DNA of 17,012 nt from Candidatus Shapirobacteria bacterium (GTDB lineage Bacteria; Patescibacteriota; Microgenomatia; UBA12405; UBA6130): positions 1-17,012 of the forward strand of contig JALTFB010000062.1 in assembly GCA_027007615.1 (NCBI GenBank). Direction: 5' to 3'. Made by a program: the position numbers and the translations under genes. Under the pieces are notes generated by a model, which was not told where the DNA came from, made no database searches, and saw only the letters and a program-made list of their open reading frames with translations. Positions 7,405-13,453 of the stretch are shown here, in pieces. Numbering within the stretch: position 1 is the first letter of the stretch; each line of letters starts with the position of its first letter.

Positions 7405-7821
7405 TTATTTCAACTCCACCGTCGCTCCGGCTCCTTCCAATTTCTTTTTGGCTTCCTCGGCGTCTTCCTTTTTAGCGTCGGCCAAAACTTCGGCCGGCAA
7501 TTTCTCGGTCATATCCTTGGCTTCCTTAAGGCCCAAATCGGGCTTAATTTCGCGCAAAGCCTTAATCACGCCGATTTTATTGCCGCCGGCCGCTGTCATC
7601 ACCACTGTAAAAACTGATTTTTCTTCAGCGCCGCTATCGCCGCCGGCCGGGGCTGCCGCTGCTGCCGGCATTGCCGCCATTGCCTGGACACCGAATTTAT
7701 CTTCCAATGATTTGACCAAATCCGCCAATTCCAATACCGAAAGCTTGCTGACATCGTCAATTATTTTCGCCAATTTGGGGTCTAACTTTTTCTCGCTTGG
7801 TTTTTTGCTATCATCTGCCAT
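7405..7821 (-). CDS. rplL: Ribosomal protein bL12 (L7/L12)
   Basis: This is the stalk protein that recruits translation factors. The N-terminal dimerisation part has ADLVKSLEDKFGV; an Ala/Gly hinge (about 47-65) follows; the C-terminal domain has FTVVMTAAGGNKIGVIKALR, GLKEAKDMTEKLP and KKLEGAGATVELK. I start it at ATG 7821 (MADDSKK), because GGGAGG (7835-7830) sits eight bases upstream. The longer frame opens with GTG at 7830, which overlaps that site. At 138 residues it is longer than the usual 120-130 because of a charged N-terminal extension. It lies 29 bases after rplJ. Confidence 0.95.
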   Translation of the reverse strand: MADDSKKPSEKKLDPKLAKIIDDVSKLSVLELADLVKSLEDKFGVQAMAAMPAAAAAPAGGDSGAEEKSVFTVVMTAAGGNKIGVIKALREIKPDLGLKEAKDMTEKLPAEVLADAKKEDAEEAKKKLEGAGATVELK

Positions 7822-7850
7822 TACTGCCACCTCCCTTCCCGAAACAACAA

Positions 7851-8369
7851 TTAATGCTTTTCTTGCTTTTCCGCCGCCGCTTTAAGGACCAATAATAGTT
7901 GGCGCTGGGGAAAACTCAGGCTGTAAACCAAGCGCTGCAAGGAATTGGCCAATCCGGCCGCCAGTTGGGCATAAAGCGTTTCCTTGCCGGGCAAATTGAC
8001 CAGCCTCGCCAACTCATCATGGCTTAACATTTGCCGCTGGTAAACTCCCCATTTAAGCTGCGGCTTCTGCCATTCATCCATGGCTTTTTTAATTTCCCAA
8101 AGGGGCTCCATCTCCATTGCTTCGCCCCAAACCACCGCCGTTTGGCCCGTTAGCGGTTTGTCTAGCTCTACACCAAGGTCGCCCAAAGCGCGCATTAACA
8201 GCCTGTTTTTAACCACTTGCACCTGGCCGCCGGCTTGTTGGACCCGCTGCCGTAAGGTAGCAAATTGGTTGGCTGTTAAACCCTGGTAATCTACCAAAGC
8301 AATCGCCTTGGCCTCCGCCAGCTTGGCCTTTAAATCCTCAACGGCATAAATTTTCAGTTGGTTAACCAT
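7851..8369 (-). CDS. rplJ: Ribosomal protein uL10
   Basis: This 172-residue protein forms the base of the ribosomal stalk and holds bL12 dimers with its C-terminal helix. It shows AIALVDYQGLTANQFATLR, the basic VVKNRLLMRAL, GQTAVVWGE and a C-terminal amphipathic helix ending LKAAAEKQEKH. I start it at ATG 8369 (MVNQLKIYAV), which has the family's usual length. The open frame continues upstream only through the leader. There is no Shine-Dalgarno site and the ATG lies ten bases past the T run of the attenuator. It is probably autoregulated through the leader, as for L10 in other bacteria. Confidence 0.94.
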   Translation of the reverse strand: MVNQLKIYAVEDLKAKLAEAKAIALVDYQGLTANQFATLRQRVQQAGGQVQVVKNRLLMRALGDLGVELDKPLTGQTAVVWGEAMEMEPLWEIKKAMDEWQKPQLKWGVYQRQMLSHDELARLVNLPGKETLYAQLAAGLANSLQRLVYSLSFPQRQLLLVLKAAAEKQEKH

Positions 8370-8475
8370 TTTTAGCAACAAAAAACGCCCCGGACGAGGC
8401 GCATTATTTATTAATACCTCGGGAGGATTATTAAGCCGGGGAAACTTAATCCCAACCCCTCCGGTCTCCGGTAAC
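8370..8475 (-). promoter_or_regulatory. L10-type ribosomal protein leader
   Basis: On the minus strand the transcript would begin near 8475 with GTTACCGGAGACCGGAGG and later carry CCTCCCGAGGT. These match the conserved parts of the L10 leader that binds L10 with bL12 in Firmicutes and others. GGAGG pairs with CCTCC, and ATTAAG with CTTAAT (loop TTTCCCCGG); unpaired bases between these stems fit the internal loop of that RNA. It ends in an attenuator hairpin just before rplJ. Excess stalk protein would be expected to lower expression of the whole operon, xseAB included. Confidence 0.75.
8380..8401 (-). terminator. Attenuator hairpin in the rplJ leader
   Basis: On the minus strand CGCCTC-GTCC-GGGGCG forms a 6-bp stem with one T-G pair, followed at once by six T residues (8385-8380) and then, ten bases on, the rplJ ATG. 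This is a standard rho-independent terminator placed where it can shut off the operon. Confidence 0.8.
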
Positions 8476-8481
8476 AGTTTT

Positions 8482-8510
8482 AATTTAGCATAAAGCCCGG
8501 CGATATGCAA
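8482..8510 (-). promoter_or_regulatory. Promoter of the rplJ operon
   Basis: On the minus strand -35 TTGCAT (8510-8505), a 17-base spacer and -10 TAAATT (8487-8482). The predicted start near 8475 lies just before the conserved part of the leader. Confidence 0.7.
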
Positions 8511-8539
8511 GCGCCGGGGACCGGGGTTTGGGAGTTCGG

Positions 8540-8574
8540 CGCCTCCAGCGGGCGGCTTATTTACATTGTTGGTT
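8540..8574 (+). repeat. 35-bp module, copy E
   Basis: CGCCTCCAGCG, 13 bases, CATTGTTGGTT. This copy lies in the divergent gap between rplJ and the 8750 gene, 58 bases before 55-bp element copy 2, and lacks an adjacent covarying hairpin. Confidence 0.75.
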
Positions 8575-8632
8575 CGCTACCAAATCAACTCTCATTTCCG
8601 GCCCATCTCCAGGCACAAAAATGTCCCAAAAT

Positions 8633-8687
8633 CCCGAGGTGCGTAGTGCATTACACCTCCGAGGTGCAATTCCCTTTGCACCTCGGG
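8633..8687 (+). repeat. 55-bp palindromic element, copy 2
   Basis: It has the same ends and length as the other copies, with a few substitutions (TTACACC for TTGCACC; AATTCCC for AACTCCC). CCAGGCACAAAA precedes it. It sits upstream of two divergent genes, so it cannot act only as a transcription terminator. Confidence 0.85.
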
Positions 8688-8735
8688 AGACAGGTAGGGC
8701 AACGGGACGAAACAAGCCAAAAAAACCAAACATGG

Positions 8736-8741
8736 TATATT
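8736..8741 (+). promoter_or_regulatory. -10 box of the 8750 gene
   Basis: TATATT is followed by AGAAAGAG and the ATG at 8750. The transcript would have no leader or a very short one. Confidence 0.4.
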
Positions 8742-8749
8742 AGAAAGAG

Positions 8750-9463
8750 ATGGCCGGATTGGCAAAAATAACAACGAGATTGCTTAAAAATAAAAAGCTT
8801 TGGGCGGCCATAGGCATTGCCGCCTTTATCATCGGCATTTACTTATTCACTTTTACTACTTCTCCTGTCCGCTTGGCCACTCCCCATTCTTCGCTTTCCC
8901 TGCAAATTCGCGGCCATTTGCCGCGCCAAGACCGCCGAAACGGCGTTGCCATCCTTCCGGGCTATAACTATAATCCGGATAAGCCGGGCAAATATGAGCG
9001 AAAAACTGTTTCCCTTGACAGCCGCCAGCTGGCCGATTTAATTAACGGCTTTGTCCAGCCGGATATAAAATTGCGGAAAGTGGTTGTTAACATCAAAGGC
9101 TCGCTTATCCGCTTCCAACTTACCAGCAGCTATCACTTCATGCCCGGCAAAGTTAGCGGCATTATCACCTATAATTATAAGGGCTCCCAATTCCATCCCT
9201 GGCAAATAAAAAAACTTTACCTAGGCCGCGTCGCCGTTCCCGCTAAAAAACGGCAGATCATTGAAAGAAACTTCGGCCCCCTCTTGGATAAAATATTGGC
9301 AAATTACGACGTTCATTTGATTACTTTCAGAATAAAAAATGGCCGGATTTTAACCACCGTAGATGCCCCGCCGGGGCTGATCAAAATTGAAAATGGCAAT
9401 ATCATAATTGATTTTAACGCCCTGCCAACACCCGCTCCCTCAGAGCCTCCCCACACCCTTTGA
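8750..9463 (+). CDS. Membrane-anchored protein of unknown function
   Basis: This 237-residue protein has a basic N-terminus (about 1-17), one membrane segment (about 18-38) and a predicted outside domain. That domain has a helix (VSLDSRQLADLINGFV, about 84-99), beta strands (RKVVVNIKGSLIRFQLTSSY) and a second helical part (KKRQIIERNFGPLLDKILA), ending in a Pro-rich tail. The order anchor, 'LNxxI' helix and beta repeat recalls YpmS/DUF2140-like lipid-binding folds, but only weakly. It stands alone on the plus strand with the next gene 48 bases downstream under its own promoter. Function unknown. Confidence 0.7.
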   Translation: MAGLAKITTRLLKNKKLWAAIGIAAFIIGIYLFTFTTSPVRLATPHSSLSLQIRGHLPRQDRRNGVAILPGYNYNPDKPGKYERKTVSLDSRQLADLINGFVQPDIKLRKVVVNIKGSLIRFQLTSSYHFMPGKVSGIITYNYKGSQFHPWQIKKLYLGRVAVPAKKRQIIERNFGPLLDKILANYDVHLITFRIKNGRILTTVDAPPGLIKIENGNIIIDFNALPTPAPSEPPHTL

Positions 9464-9495
9464 CCCAGCTGTCTTTAGATTACCCATAAATAGTG

Positions 9496-9501
9496 TATAA
9501 T
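9496..9501 (+). promoter_or_regulatory. -10 box of the 9512 gene
   Basis: A perfect TATAAT ends ten bases before the ATG at 9512, leaving a leader of only about 3-4 bases. No clear -35 is seen at 16-18 bp. Confidence 0.5.
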
Positions 9502-9511
9502 ATAAGACATT

Positions 9512-10411
9512 ATGGGTTTTTCAGAAAAGGCATTACTTGCTGAAGCTTTAATAGTTACAGCCACCACTTTGGGCTCTGGGCACGGGCCATTAAGCCGAGA
9601 ACTGCAATCTGCAACCGAAGCCCTAGAGCCTCAATTGTCTGTCAAGCCATTTTTAACCGAGAAAAACCAAATACCTTTATCAGAATTAAGAGAATTCTCT
9701 TCCGCCGGCACTGGTTTACTTTGGCGGCCCGTTTCCGATGTTCCTCCTAAAGAGATCGAAAAAGAAATGCCCTGGAGTAAACCTTATTTGGATGAAATTA
9801 AAAAAAACGCCCCAAACTATTGGCCGCCTACTTATATTATGGTAGAAACCGGCCCTTGGAGTGAAGGTGCTCCCCAAACGCGCTTTACAGAAATTTCTAT
9901 ACCAATGCATGCCGACGAAGAAGGATTGCTTAATATTGTTGCCAGTCGGAGCCAGGACAATGGCCGGCCGGGCAAAATCGAACTTAGGATTAACGTCTTA
10001 CGAATCACCCAAGAAAGCCATGCCGTTGTAGTTACCGAATACCTTTCCGAACCCCTGTCTCCGGAAAAAATAAGCATGGGATTGACATCACAACTCCCCA
10101 AAATCCAAGACAGGGCAAGAACGATATTTTTACCAAGGTCTCAAGTCAGTGCCGAAAAAATTCGCGCCGCCAATACCGCCCTATGGGCTATACCTTGGCA
10201 AAACGCGCTTTTATCCACGGGCATAATCGATAATGACGGACTTAAAATAAACTATACCAAACTTCACCCTCCCATTAAGGGATCGTTTCCGTTCCCTAAC
10301 AGGAATTATTACCCCGGCAAAGGACATAAAAAACACCCGCCACGGTTGGCAATAAGACCCGGGGGGAACCACCGCTATCCCCCGCTGCGGCAAAAATACC
10401 ACCAGCCTTAA
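9512..10411 (+). CDS. Unrecognised 299-residue protein
   Basis: I do not recognise this protein. The N-terminus (about 1-25) is mildly hydrophobic without a clear signal-peptide shape. The middle has TYIMVETGPWSEGAPQTRF and KIELRINVLRI, suggesting mixed alpha/beta structure. The C-terminal 50 residues turn Pro/Gly/basic-rich (YYPGKGHKKHPPRLAI), look disordered and may bind nucleic acid or cell wall. No cysteines are seen. It is less GC-rich than the ribosomal operon. A TATAAT at 9496-9501 supports the start. The next plus-strand gene is tmRNA. Confidence 0.65.
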   Translation: MGFSEKALLAEALIVTATTLGSGHGPLSRELQSATEALEPQLSVKPFLTEKNQIPLSELREFSSAGTGLLWRPVSDVPPKEIEKEMPWSKPYLDEIKKNAPNYWPPTYIMVETGPWSEGAPQTRFTEISIPMHADEEGLLNIVASRSQDNGRPGKIELRINVLRITQESHAVVVTEYLSEPLSPEKISMGLTSQLPKIQDRARTIFLPRSQVSAEKIRAANTALWAIPWQNALLSTGIIDNDGLKINYTKLHPPIKGSFPFPNRNYYPGKGHKKHPPRLAIRPGGNHRYPPLRQKYHQP

Positions 10412-10593
10412 CACTATTCTTCCATGGTAAGCCCATTTTAAAAACTACCGTGCTGGATTTTGTTTGCCTTCAAGGCTTTAGCCCTAATTCTCCATCAATA
10501 TAATCCGCCGTTATTACCAATTATCTATCGATAGCGTCTGGTATTTTAGCCCCATTTCCGGGTCCGCCCCCAGGCACAAAAGCATCGTAAAAT

Positions 10594-10648
10594 CCCGAGG
10601 TGCGTAGTGCATTGCACCTCCGAGGTGCAACTCCCTTTACACCTCGGG
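10594..10648 (+). repeat. 55-bp palindromic element, copy 3
   Basis: It has the same layout as copy 1, differing in the last part (TTTACACC for TTTGCACC). CAGGCACAAAA precedes it and the TTCCGGGTCCG start of the long duplicate lies 38 bases upstream, exactly as in copy 1. Confidence 0.85.
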
Positions 10649-10663
10649 AAATTGTGGATACAC

Positions 10664-10698
10664 CATCTCCAGCGAGTAGCTGATTATCATTGTTGGTT
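10664..10698 (+). repeat. 35-bp module, copy F
   Basis: CATCTCCAGCG, 13 bases, CATTGTTGGTT. It is identical to copy C, at the same distance from its 55-bp element. Confidence 0.8.
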
Positions 10699-10748
10699 CA
10701 CCATCCCCTGAAAATCCTGAAATAAATTCAAAAATTTCCAACCTATGT

Positions 10749-10754
10749 TATAAT
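10749..10754 (+). promoter_or_regulatory. -10 box of tmRNA
   Basis: A perfect TATAAT lies nine bases before the first G of tmRNA. TTCAAA at 10727-10732 is a weak -35 with a 16-base spacer. Confidence 0.6.
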
Positions 10755-10763
10755 ATCCTACTT

Positions 10764-11117
10764 GGGGATGAATTGATTCGACAGGGGTGAACTTTGAAAA
10801 GCTGCAGGCAGCCGTTGGTCCAACGGCTTTAAACAGGACTAAAAAAATCATGCTGATAACAACATGAATTTCTCTTACGCTCTAGCTTGAGCGCAAGCAT
10901 CGAACTAAAACCTGCACTCGGCCAAGTTTAGTTTGGTGTCAACTCTGCCGGGCCGGGCTGATTTCTCGATTGCCACAATCAGCCTGTAAAATTGGCAATC
11001 ACCCTAAAAGGTTTTGGGCGGCAGCGGCCAACTTTTAGGTATTTCCGCTACCTATGCCTGAAGACGCTTTTAGAGAACATTCACTGGACCCCCGTTCACC
11101 GCGGGGCATCTCCACCA
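10764..11117 (+). ncRNA. ssrA: tmRNA
   Basis: Transfer-messenger RNA of 354 nt, which frees stalled ribosomes and tags their products. The 5' end GGGGATG pairs with CATCTCC near the 3' end, followed by encoded ACCA. GTGAA...AAAAGC pairs with GCTTTT...TTCAC to form the long connecting helix. The tag frame begins with GCT at 10852 and reads ADNNMNFSYALA before TGA (10888-10890); the stop lies in a GCTC/GAGC hairpin. After the tag I can trace three interleaved pseudoknots: AACTAAA/TTTAGTT with CGGC/GCCG; GGCTGATT/AATCAGCC (10956-10984) with GATTGCCA/TGGCAATC (10968-11000); and CCTAAAAG/CTTTTAGG with GCGG/CCGC. A GCCGTTG/CAACGGC hairpin (10811-10827) precedes the tag. The T loop is atypical (TTCACCG). 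Confidence 0.95.
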
Positions 11118-11128
11118 AAATTGCGGCC

Positions 11129-11746
11129 TTATGTTTTGCGATAGGGAAAACTGTCAAAATACTTCCCTACTTTTTTCAGTTGCCATTGCAAATATCGATA
11201 ATAAACCTCTTCCGCTTTCCTAACCAAAGCTTCGTCCCAATCAGTATTCCAATACGGCTCACCGCGGCGGATCATTTCCGCCCGAGCGGCCAAAGCGCGG
11301 CGGTAGGGATTGGGAGCGCGCCGGCCGGCATAATCGCGCCGAGCCGCTTCCATATCCGGGTAAAGGGCCGCCACAACCATGTTTTCATAATCCAAATCGG
11401 GCAAGCCCCGCCCCAAACCATGCTGGCGGCACATGGGCACCAAATTGAAAGGGCTATTAACTTCGCGCTCATCCCAACCCAAGACAAACGAGGCAAAACC
11501 CCGCGGCATAATGTGGCATACCTGAATTTCGGATTCAGGAACTAATCCGTGGAGATAAAACCTTTCATTCTTAATTACCGGAAAACCGCAAATATGCCAG
11601 CCCGGCGGAGCGCCGAAAACACGGTCCCAGGCCCTTATTACCCACTCTATTTGCCTGCGGGTGGCCGGCGGTAATTTTTCTTCACGGGTAAATTCCTCAT
11701 CAAAAGCATGGCGCCAATCATGAAAAACCAATTTTTCTTTCCCCAT
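11129..11746 (-). CDS. HNH-endonuclease-like protein
   Basis: This 205-residue protein has a core resembling an HNH nuclease: CHIMPRG (C77, H78), a 16-residue spacer, then NSPFNLVPMCRQHG (N101, C106, H109). It lacks the usual two CxxC zinc pairs; the only other cysteine is C53. The N-terminus (TRRQIEWVIRAWDRVFGAPPGW) and C-terminus are helical and basic. HNH nucleases cut DNA in restriction, mobile-element or defence roles; which applies here is unknown, and no methyltransferase or partner is in the window. The ATG at 11746 is six bases after a TATAAT. The 3' end of the gene contains, on the other strand, the tmRNA terminator. Confidence 0.65.
   Translation of the reverse strand: MGKEKLVFHDWRHAFDEEFTREEKLPPATRRQIEWVIRAWDRVFGAPPGWHICGFPVIKNERFYLHGLVPESEIQVCHIMPRGFASFVLGWDEREVNSPFNLVPMCRQHGLGRGLPDLDYENMVVAALYPDMEAARRDYAGRRAPNPYRRALAARAEMIRRGEPYWNTDWDEALVRKAEEVYYRYLQWQLKKVGKYFDSFPYRKT
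11142..11176 (+). terminator. tmRNA terminator inside the HNH gene
   Basis: TAGGGAA (11142-11148) pairs with TTCCCTA (11163-11169), then C and six T residues (11171-11176). It lies 25 bases past the CCA of tmRNA and within the last codons of the opposing gene. Confidence 0.7.
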
Positions 11747-11752
11747 ATTTTA

Positions 11753-11758
11753 ATTATA
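11753..11758 (-). promoter_or_regulatory. -10 box of the HNH gene (leaderless type)
   Basis: On the minus strand a perfect TATAAT, then TAAAAT, then ATG: a six-base gap, so the mRNA would start at or next to the start codon. Confidence 0.6.
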
Positions 11759-11864
11759 CCGCCAATCGGCAAGGACAAGCGCGATTCTCCCCTTTTCCAA
11801 TAAGAGGCGGGTTCATTGGGTCCGCGGTTGAGGTGGGTCGCCAGGCACAAAAGCATCCCAAAAT

Positions 11865-11919
11865 CCCGAGGTGCGTAGTGCATTGCACCTCCGAGGTGCA
11901 ACTCCCTTTACACCTCGGG
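11865..11919 (+). repeat. 55-bp palindromic element, copy 4
   Basis: It has the same 55 bp, but flanking CCCAAAAT and ATTTTGGG extend the outer stem by eight pairs. CCAGGCACAAAA lies just upstream. It sits upstream of the HNH gene. Confidence 0.85.
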
Positions 11920-11939
11920 ATTTTGGGAGTCGTCATCCT

Positions 11940-11981
11940 ATCCCCACTCTTTTGCAAAAGAGATCTCGGCAGAGTTGGGAT
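11940..11981. repeat. Compound hairpin with CTCTTTTGCAAAAGAG core
   Basis: ATCCCCACTC (11940-11949) pairs with GAGTTGGGAT (11972-11981) with one mismatch, around a perfect 16-base palindrome (11947-11962). GTCATCCT before it marks it as another member of the hairpin family. Confidence 0.6.
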
Positions 11982-12056
11982 ATAAACACAGAAAAAGGAT
12001 TCAGTCTAAGCATTATATAAAACTGGTTGGAAACTGATTGTTCTGCTTAATTCCGG

Positions 12057-12461
12057 CTAATCTGTCAGCTCTTGCGATCCGCTAGGAAATATTTCCTCTT
12101 CGAGAGCTTTTCTAAAAACCTCATCCCCCGCCTTGCGGGCAGCAACTTTCCCTTCATGAGCCTGCAATAATGCAGCAGCAGAAATGATACTTACTCCCAA
12201 GATTGGCTGCCCCAAGGGAACTGGCAAAGCCAACAACTGGGGATGGATAAACGATAATACTGATGTCACCATTAACGCCGTTGCTGTTACCCCTGCAATT
12301 TTCAACCAATCTTTAACATCTCTTCCCCAATCTGCCTCTATCCTCCTCAATTCCCTTGCTGCGGCTACCAATTTAAGCCCCCCGCTCGATTCAACTTCTT
12401 TCATGCTCTGAGCTGGTCCGTTCGGTAGGGAAATTTCAGGAGAATCTTGGCCAATTGTCAT
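12057..12461 (-). CDS. Small two-helix membrane protein, unknown
   Basis: This 134-residue protein has two hydrophobic stretches (about residues 52-72 and 80-100) between charged ends, so both termini are probably on the same side of the membrane. No known domain is recognised. Its ATG overlaps the stop of the upstream gene as ATGA, a sign of translational coupling. Confidence 0.65.
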   Translation of the reverse strand: MTIGQDSPEISLPNGPAQSMKEVESSGGLKLVAAARELRRIEADWGRDVKDWLKIAGVTATALMVTSVLSFIHPQLLALPVPLGQPILGVSIISAAALLQAHEGKVAARKAGDEVFRKALEEEIFPSGSQELTD

Positions 12462-12823
12462 TTTTTGCCCTCTTTCTTTAACAAATCAATTAACCTGGCT
12501 TTCTTTTTCTCATCTATATTCTTGACCAATGCGGCCACTAATTTAGCGGCTGCATCTTTAAAAGCGGCATCCATTTTTTCTTTTGATTCAGAAGTGATAG
12601 AAATATTTTCTTTCTTAAGCCACTGGGCTATTTTCTCTTTATTTGTTCCCGGCCGTTTTAAAAAAGCCAAAAACTCGCCCTTTTTCCCTTTTGGCAATTG
12701 GCCGAGCAAAATGCGCCAAAACTTGAAAAGTAAAATCTCTCCAAATTGCTTTCTTATCTCTTTTTGTTCGGAAGGGGAAGCTTCCAAAGCATCCAACATC
12801 TTGCCTAAAAAGTCTTTATCCAT
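12458..12823 (-). CDS. Small charged helical protein, unknown
   Basis: This 121-residue protein is lysine/glutamate-rich, all-helical by composition and soluble. MDKDFLGKMLDALEASPSEQ followed by a helix and two further helical parts faintly recalls DUF5663-type proteins reported from candidate-phyla genomes; this is a weak guess. It is the first gene of a two-gene operon (ATGA overlap with the next). Weak -10 candidates lie 8-10 bases before the ATG. Confidence 0.65.
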   Translation of the reverse strand: MDKDFLGKMLDALEASPSEQKEIRKQFGEILLFKFWRILLGQLPKGKKGEFLAFLKRPGTNKEKIAQWLKKENISITSESKEKMDAAFKDAAAKLVAALVKNIDEKKKARLIDLLKKEGKK

Positions 12824-12831
12824 TACGTCTA

Positions 12832-12837
12832 ATAATA
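12832..12837 (-). promoter_or_regulatory. Candidate -10 box of the 12823 operon
   Basis: On the minus strand TATTAT (overlapping TATATT) lies eight bases before ATG 12823. It is AT-rich and ambiguous in register. Confidence 0.35.
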
Positions 12838-12879
12838 TAATTCCTTTTCTTCCTTTGTCAACAACCCGAGCGCGCCCGC

Positions 12880-13377
12880 TTATTGAATTTGGCGAAGACC
12901 TTCATTGACGCCAATCTTCAGTAGCCTGGCAAAAAGGTTGGGGTCCAAAACATAAACAATGGCAAAGGAAGTGATAAAAATGATCACCGCCAGCCATTTG
13001 GTATAGCGGCCGCGGGTATTGGTAAAGAGGACTAACGACAAGATAGCCATTGCGGTCGGGGTAACCACTTTGATATCCCCCAAGGGCACCGCATGGCCGG
13101 CCAGTTGCTTTTGTTTTGTGCCCAGGAAACCGGCCAGGTCGAAATTAACTTTGCCCAAAATCAGCAAGATTTCCAAGATAAAAATTCCCAATAACCCCCA
13201 AGAGGCTAACTTTGTTGACTTTCCTTCGGTGCGGTAAACTTCATAAATAATCGTAGGAAGGAGAAAAAGGGCAATTAGCAGCGGCTCATGCTGGAACAAT
13301 CCCCAAACAATTCCCAGCGCCGCCAAAAAACTTAGAATTATGCAAATAAGCGTGGCGTGCCGATAAGATTTTGCCAT
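12880..13377 (-). CDS. Polytopic membrane protein, unknown
   Basis: This 165-residue protein has about five membrane segments (starting LICIILSFLAALGIVWGLF) and one hydrophilic loop with GTKQKQLAGHAVPLGD. I start it at ATG 13377 (MAKSYRHATL) with GAAAGAA just before it. The longer frame would begin with TTG at 13422, but that TTGACA reads better as a -35 box. No family is recognised. Confidence 0.65.
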   Translation of the reverse strand: MAKSYRHATLICIILSFLAALGIVWGLFQHEPLLIALFLLPTIIYEVYRTEGKSTKLASWGLLGIFILEILLILGKVNFDLAGFLGTKQKQLAGHAVPLGDIKVVTPTAMAILSLVLFTNTRGRYTKWLAVIIFITSFAIVYVLDPNLFARLLKIGVNEGLRQIQ

Positions 13378-13393
13378 TTCTTTCGTTAAAACA

Positions 13394-13422
13394 AGACTAG
13401 CATTCCTTTTTAGTGCTGTCAA
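13394..13422 (-). promoter_or_regulatory. Candidate promoter of the 13377 gene
   Basis: On the minus strand a consensus -35 TTGACA (13422-13417), a 17-base spacer and a poor -10 TAGTCT (13399-13394). It decides against the TTG start codon. Confidence 0.45.
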
Positions 13423-13453
13423 ATAAACCTAGCTCGGAAATTCTATCCCCCGC

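Larger units (their letters stand above)
10412..10740. repeat. Gap before tmRNA holding repeats
   Basis: No gene is visible. The first 140 bases hold only a small palindrome CTATCGATAG (around 10526-10535). From 10556 it carries the nearly exact duplicate of 5573-5722: 55-bp element copy 3, then 35-bp module copy F. After that comes a decayed ATCCTGAA hairpin (about 10713-10730). Confidence 0.7.
11747..12056. repeat. Gap upstream of the HNH gene holding repeats
   Basis: No gene is visible. It holds the HNH promoter (11753-11758), 55-bp element copy 4 (11865-11919), a compound hairpin (11940-11981), and about 70 bases of AT-rich sequence with no recognisable signal. Confidence 0.65.

Noticed and set aside
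10852..10890. Recoding of TGA as glycine (as in some candidate phyla)
   Set aside because: TGA ends the tmRNA tag, the VanW gene and others at sensible places, so it acts as a stop here.
13378..13422. TTG start extending the 12880-13377 protein
   Set aside because: The TTG is part of a consensus TTGACA with correct spacing to a -10-like box, and the following ATG has a purine-rich site before it.
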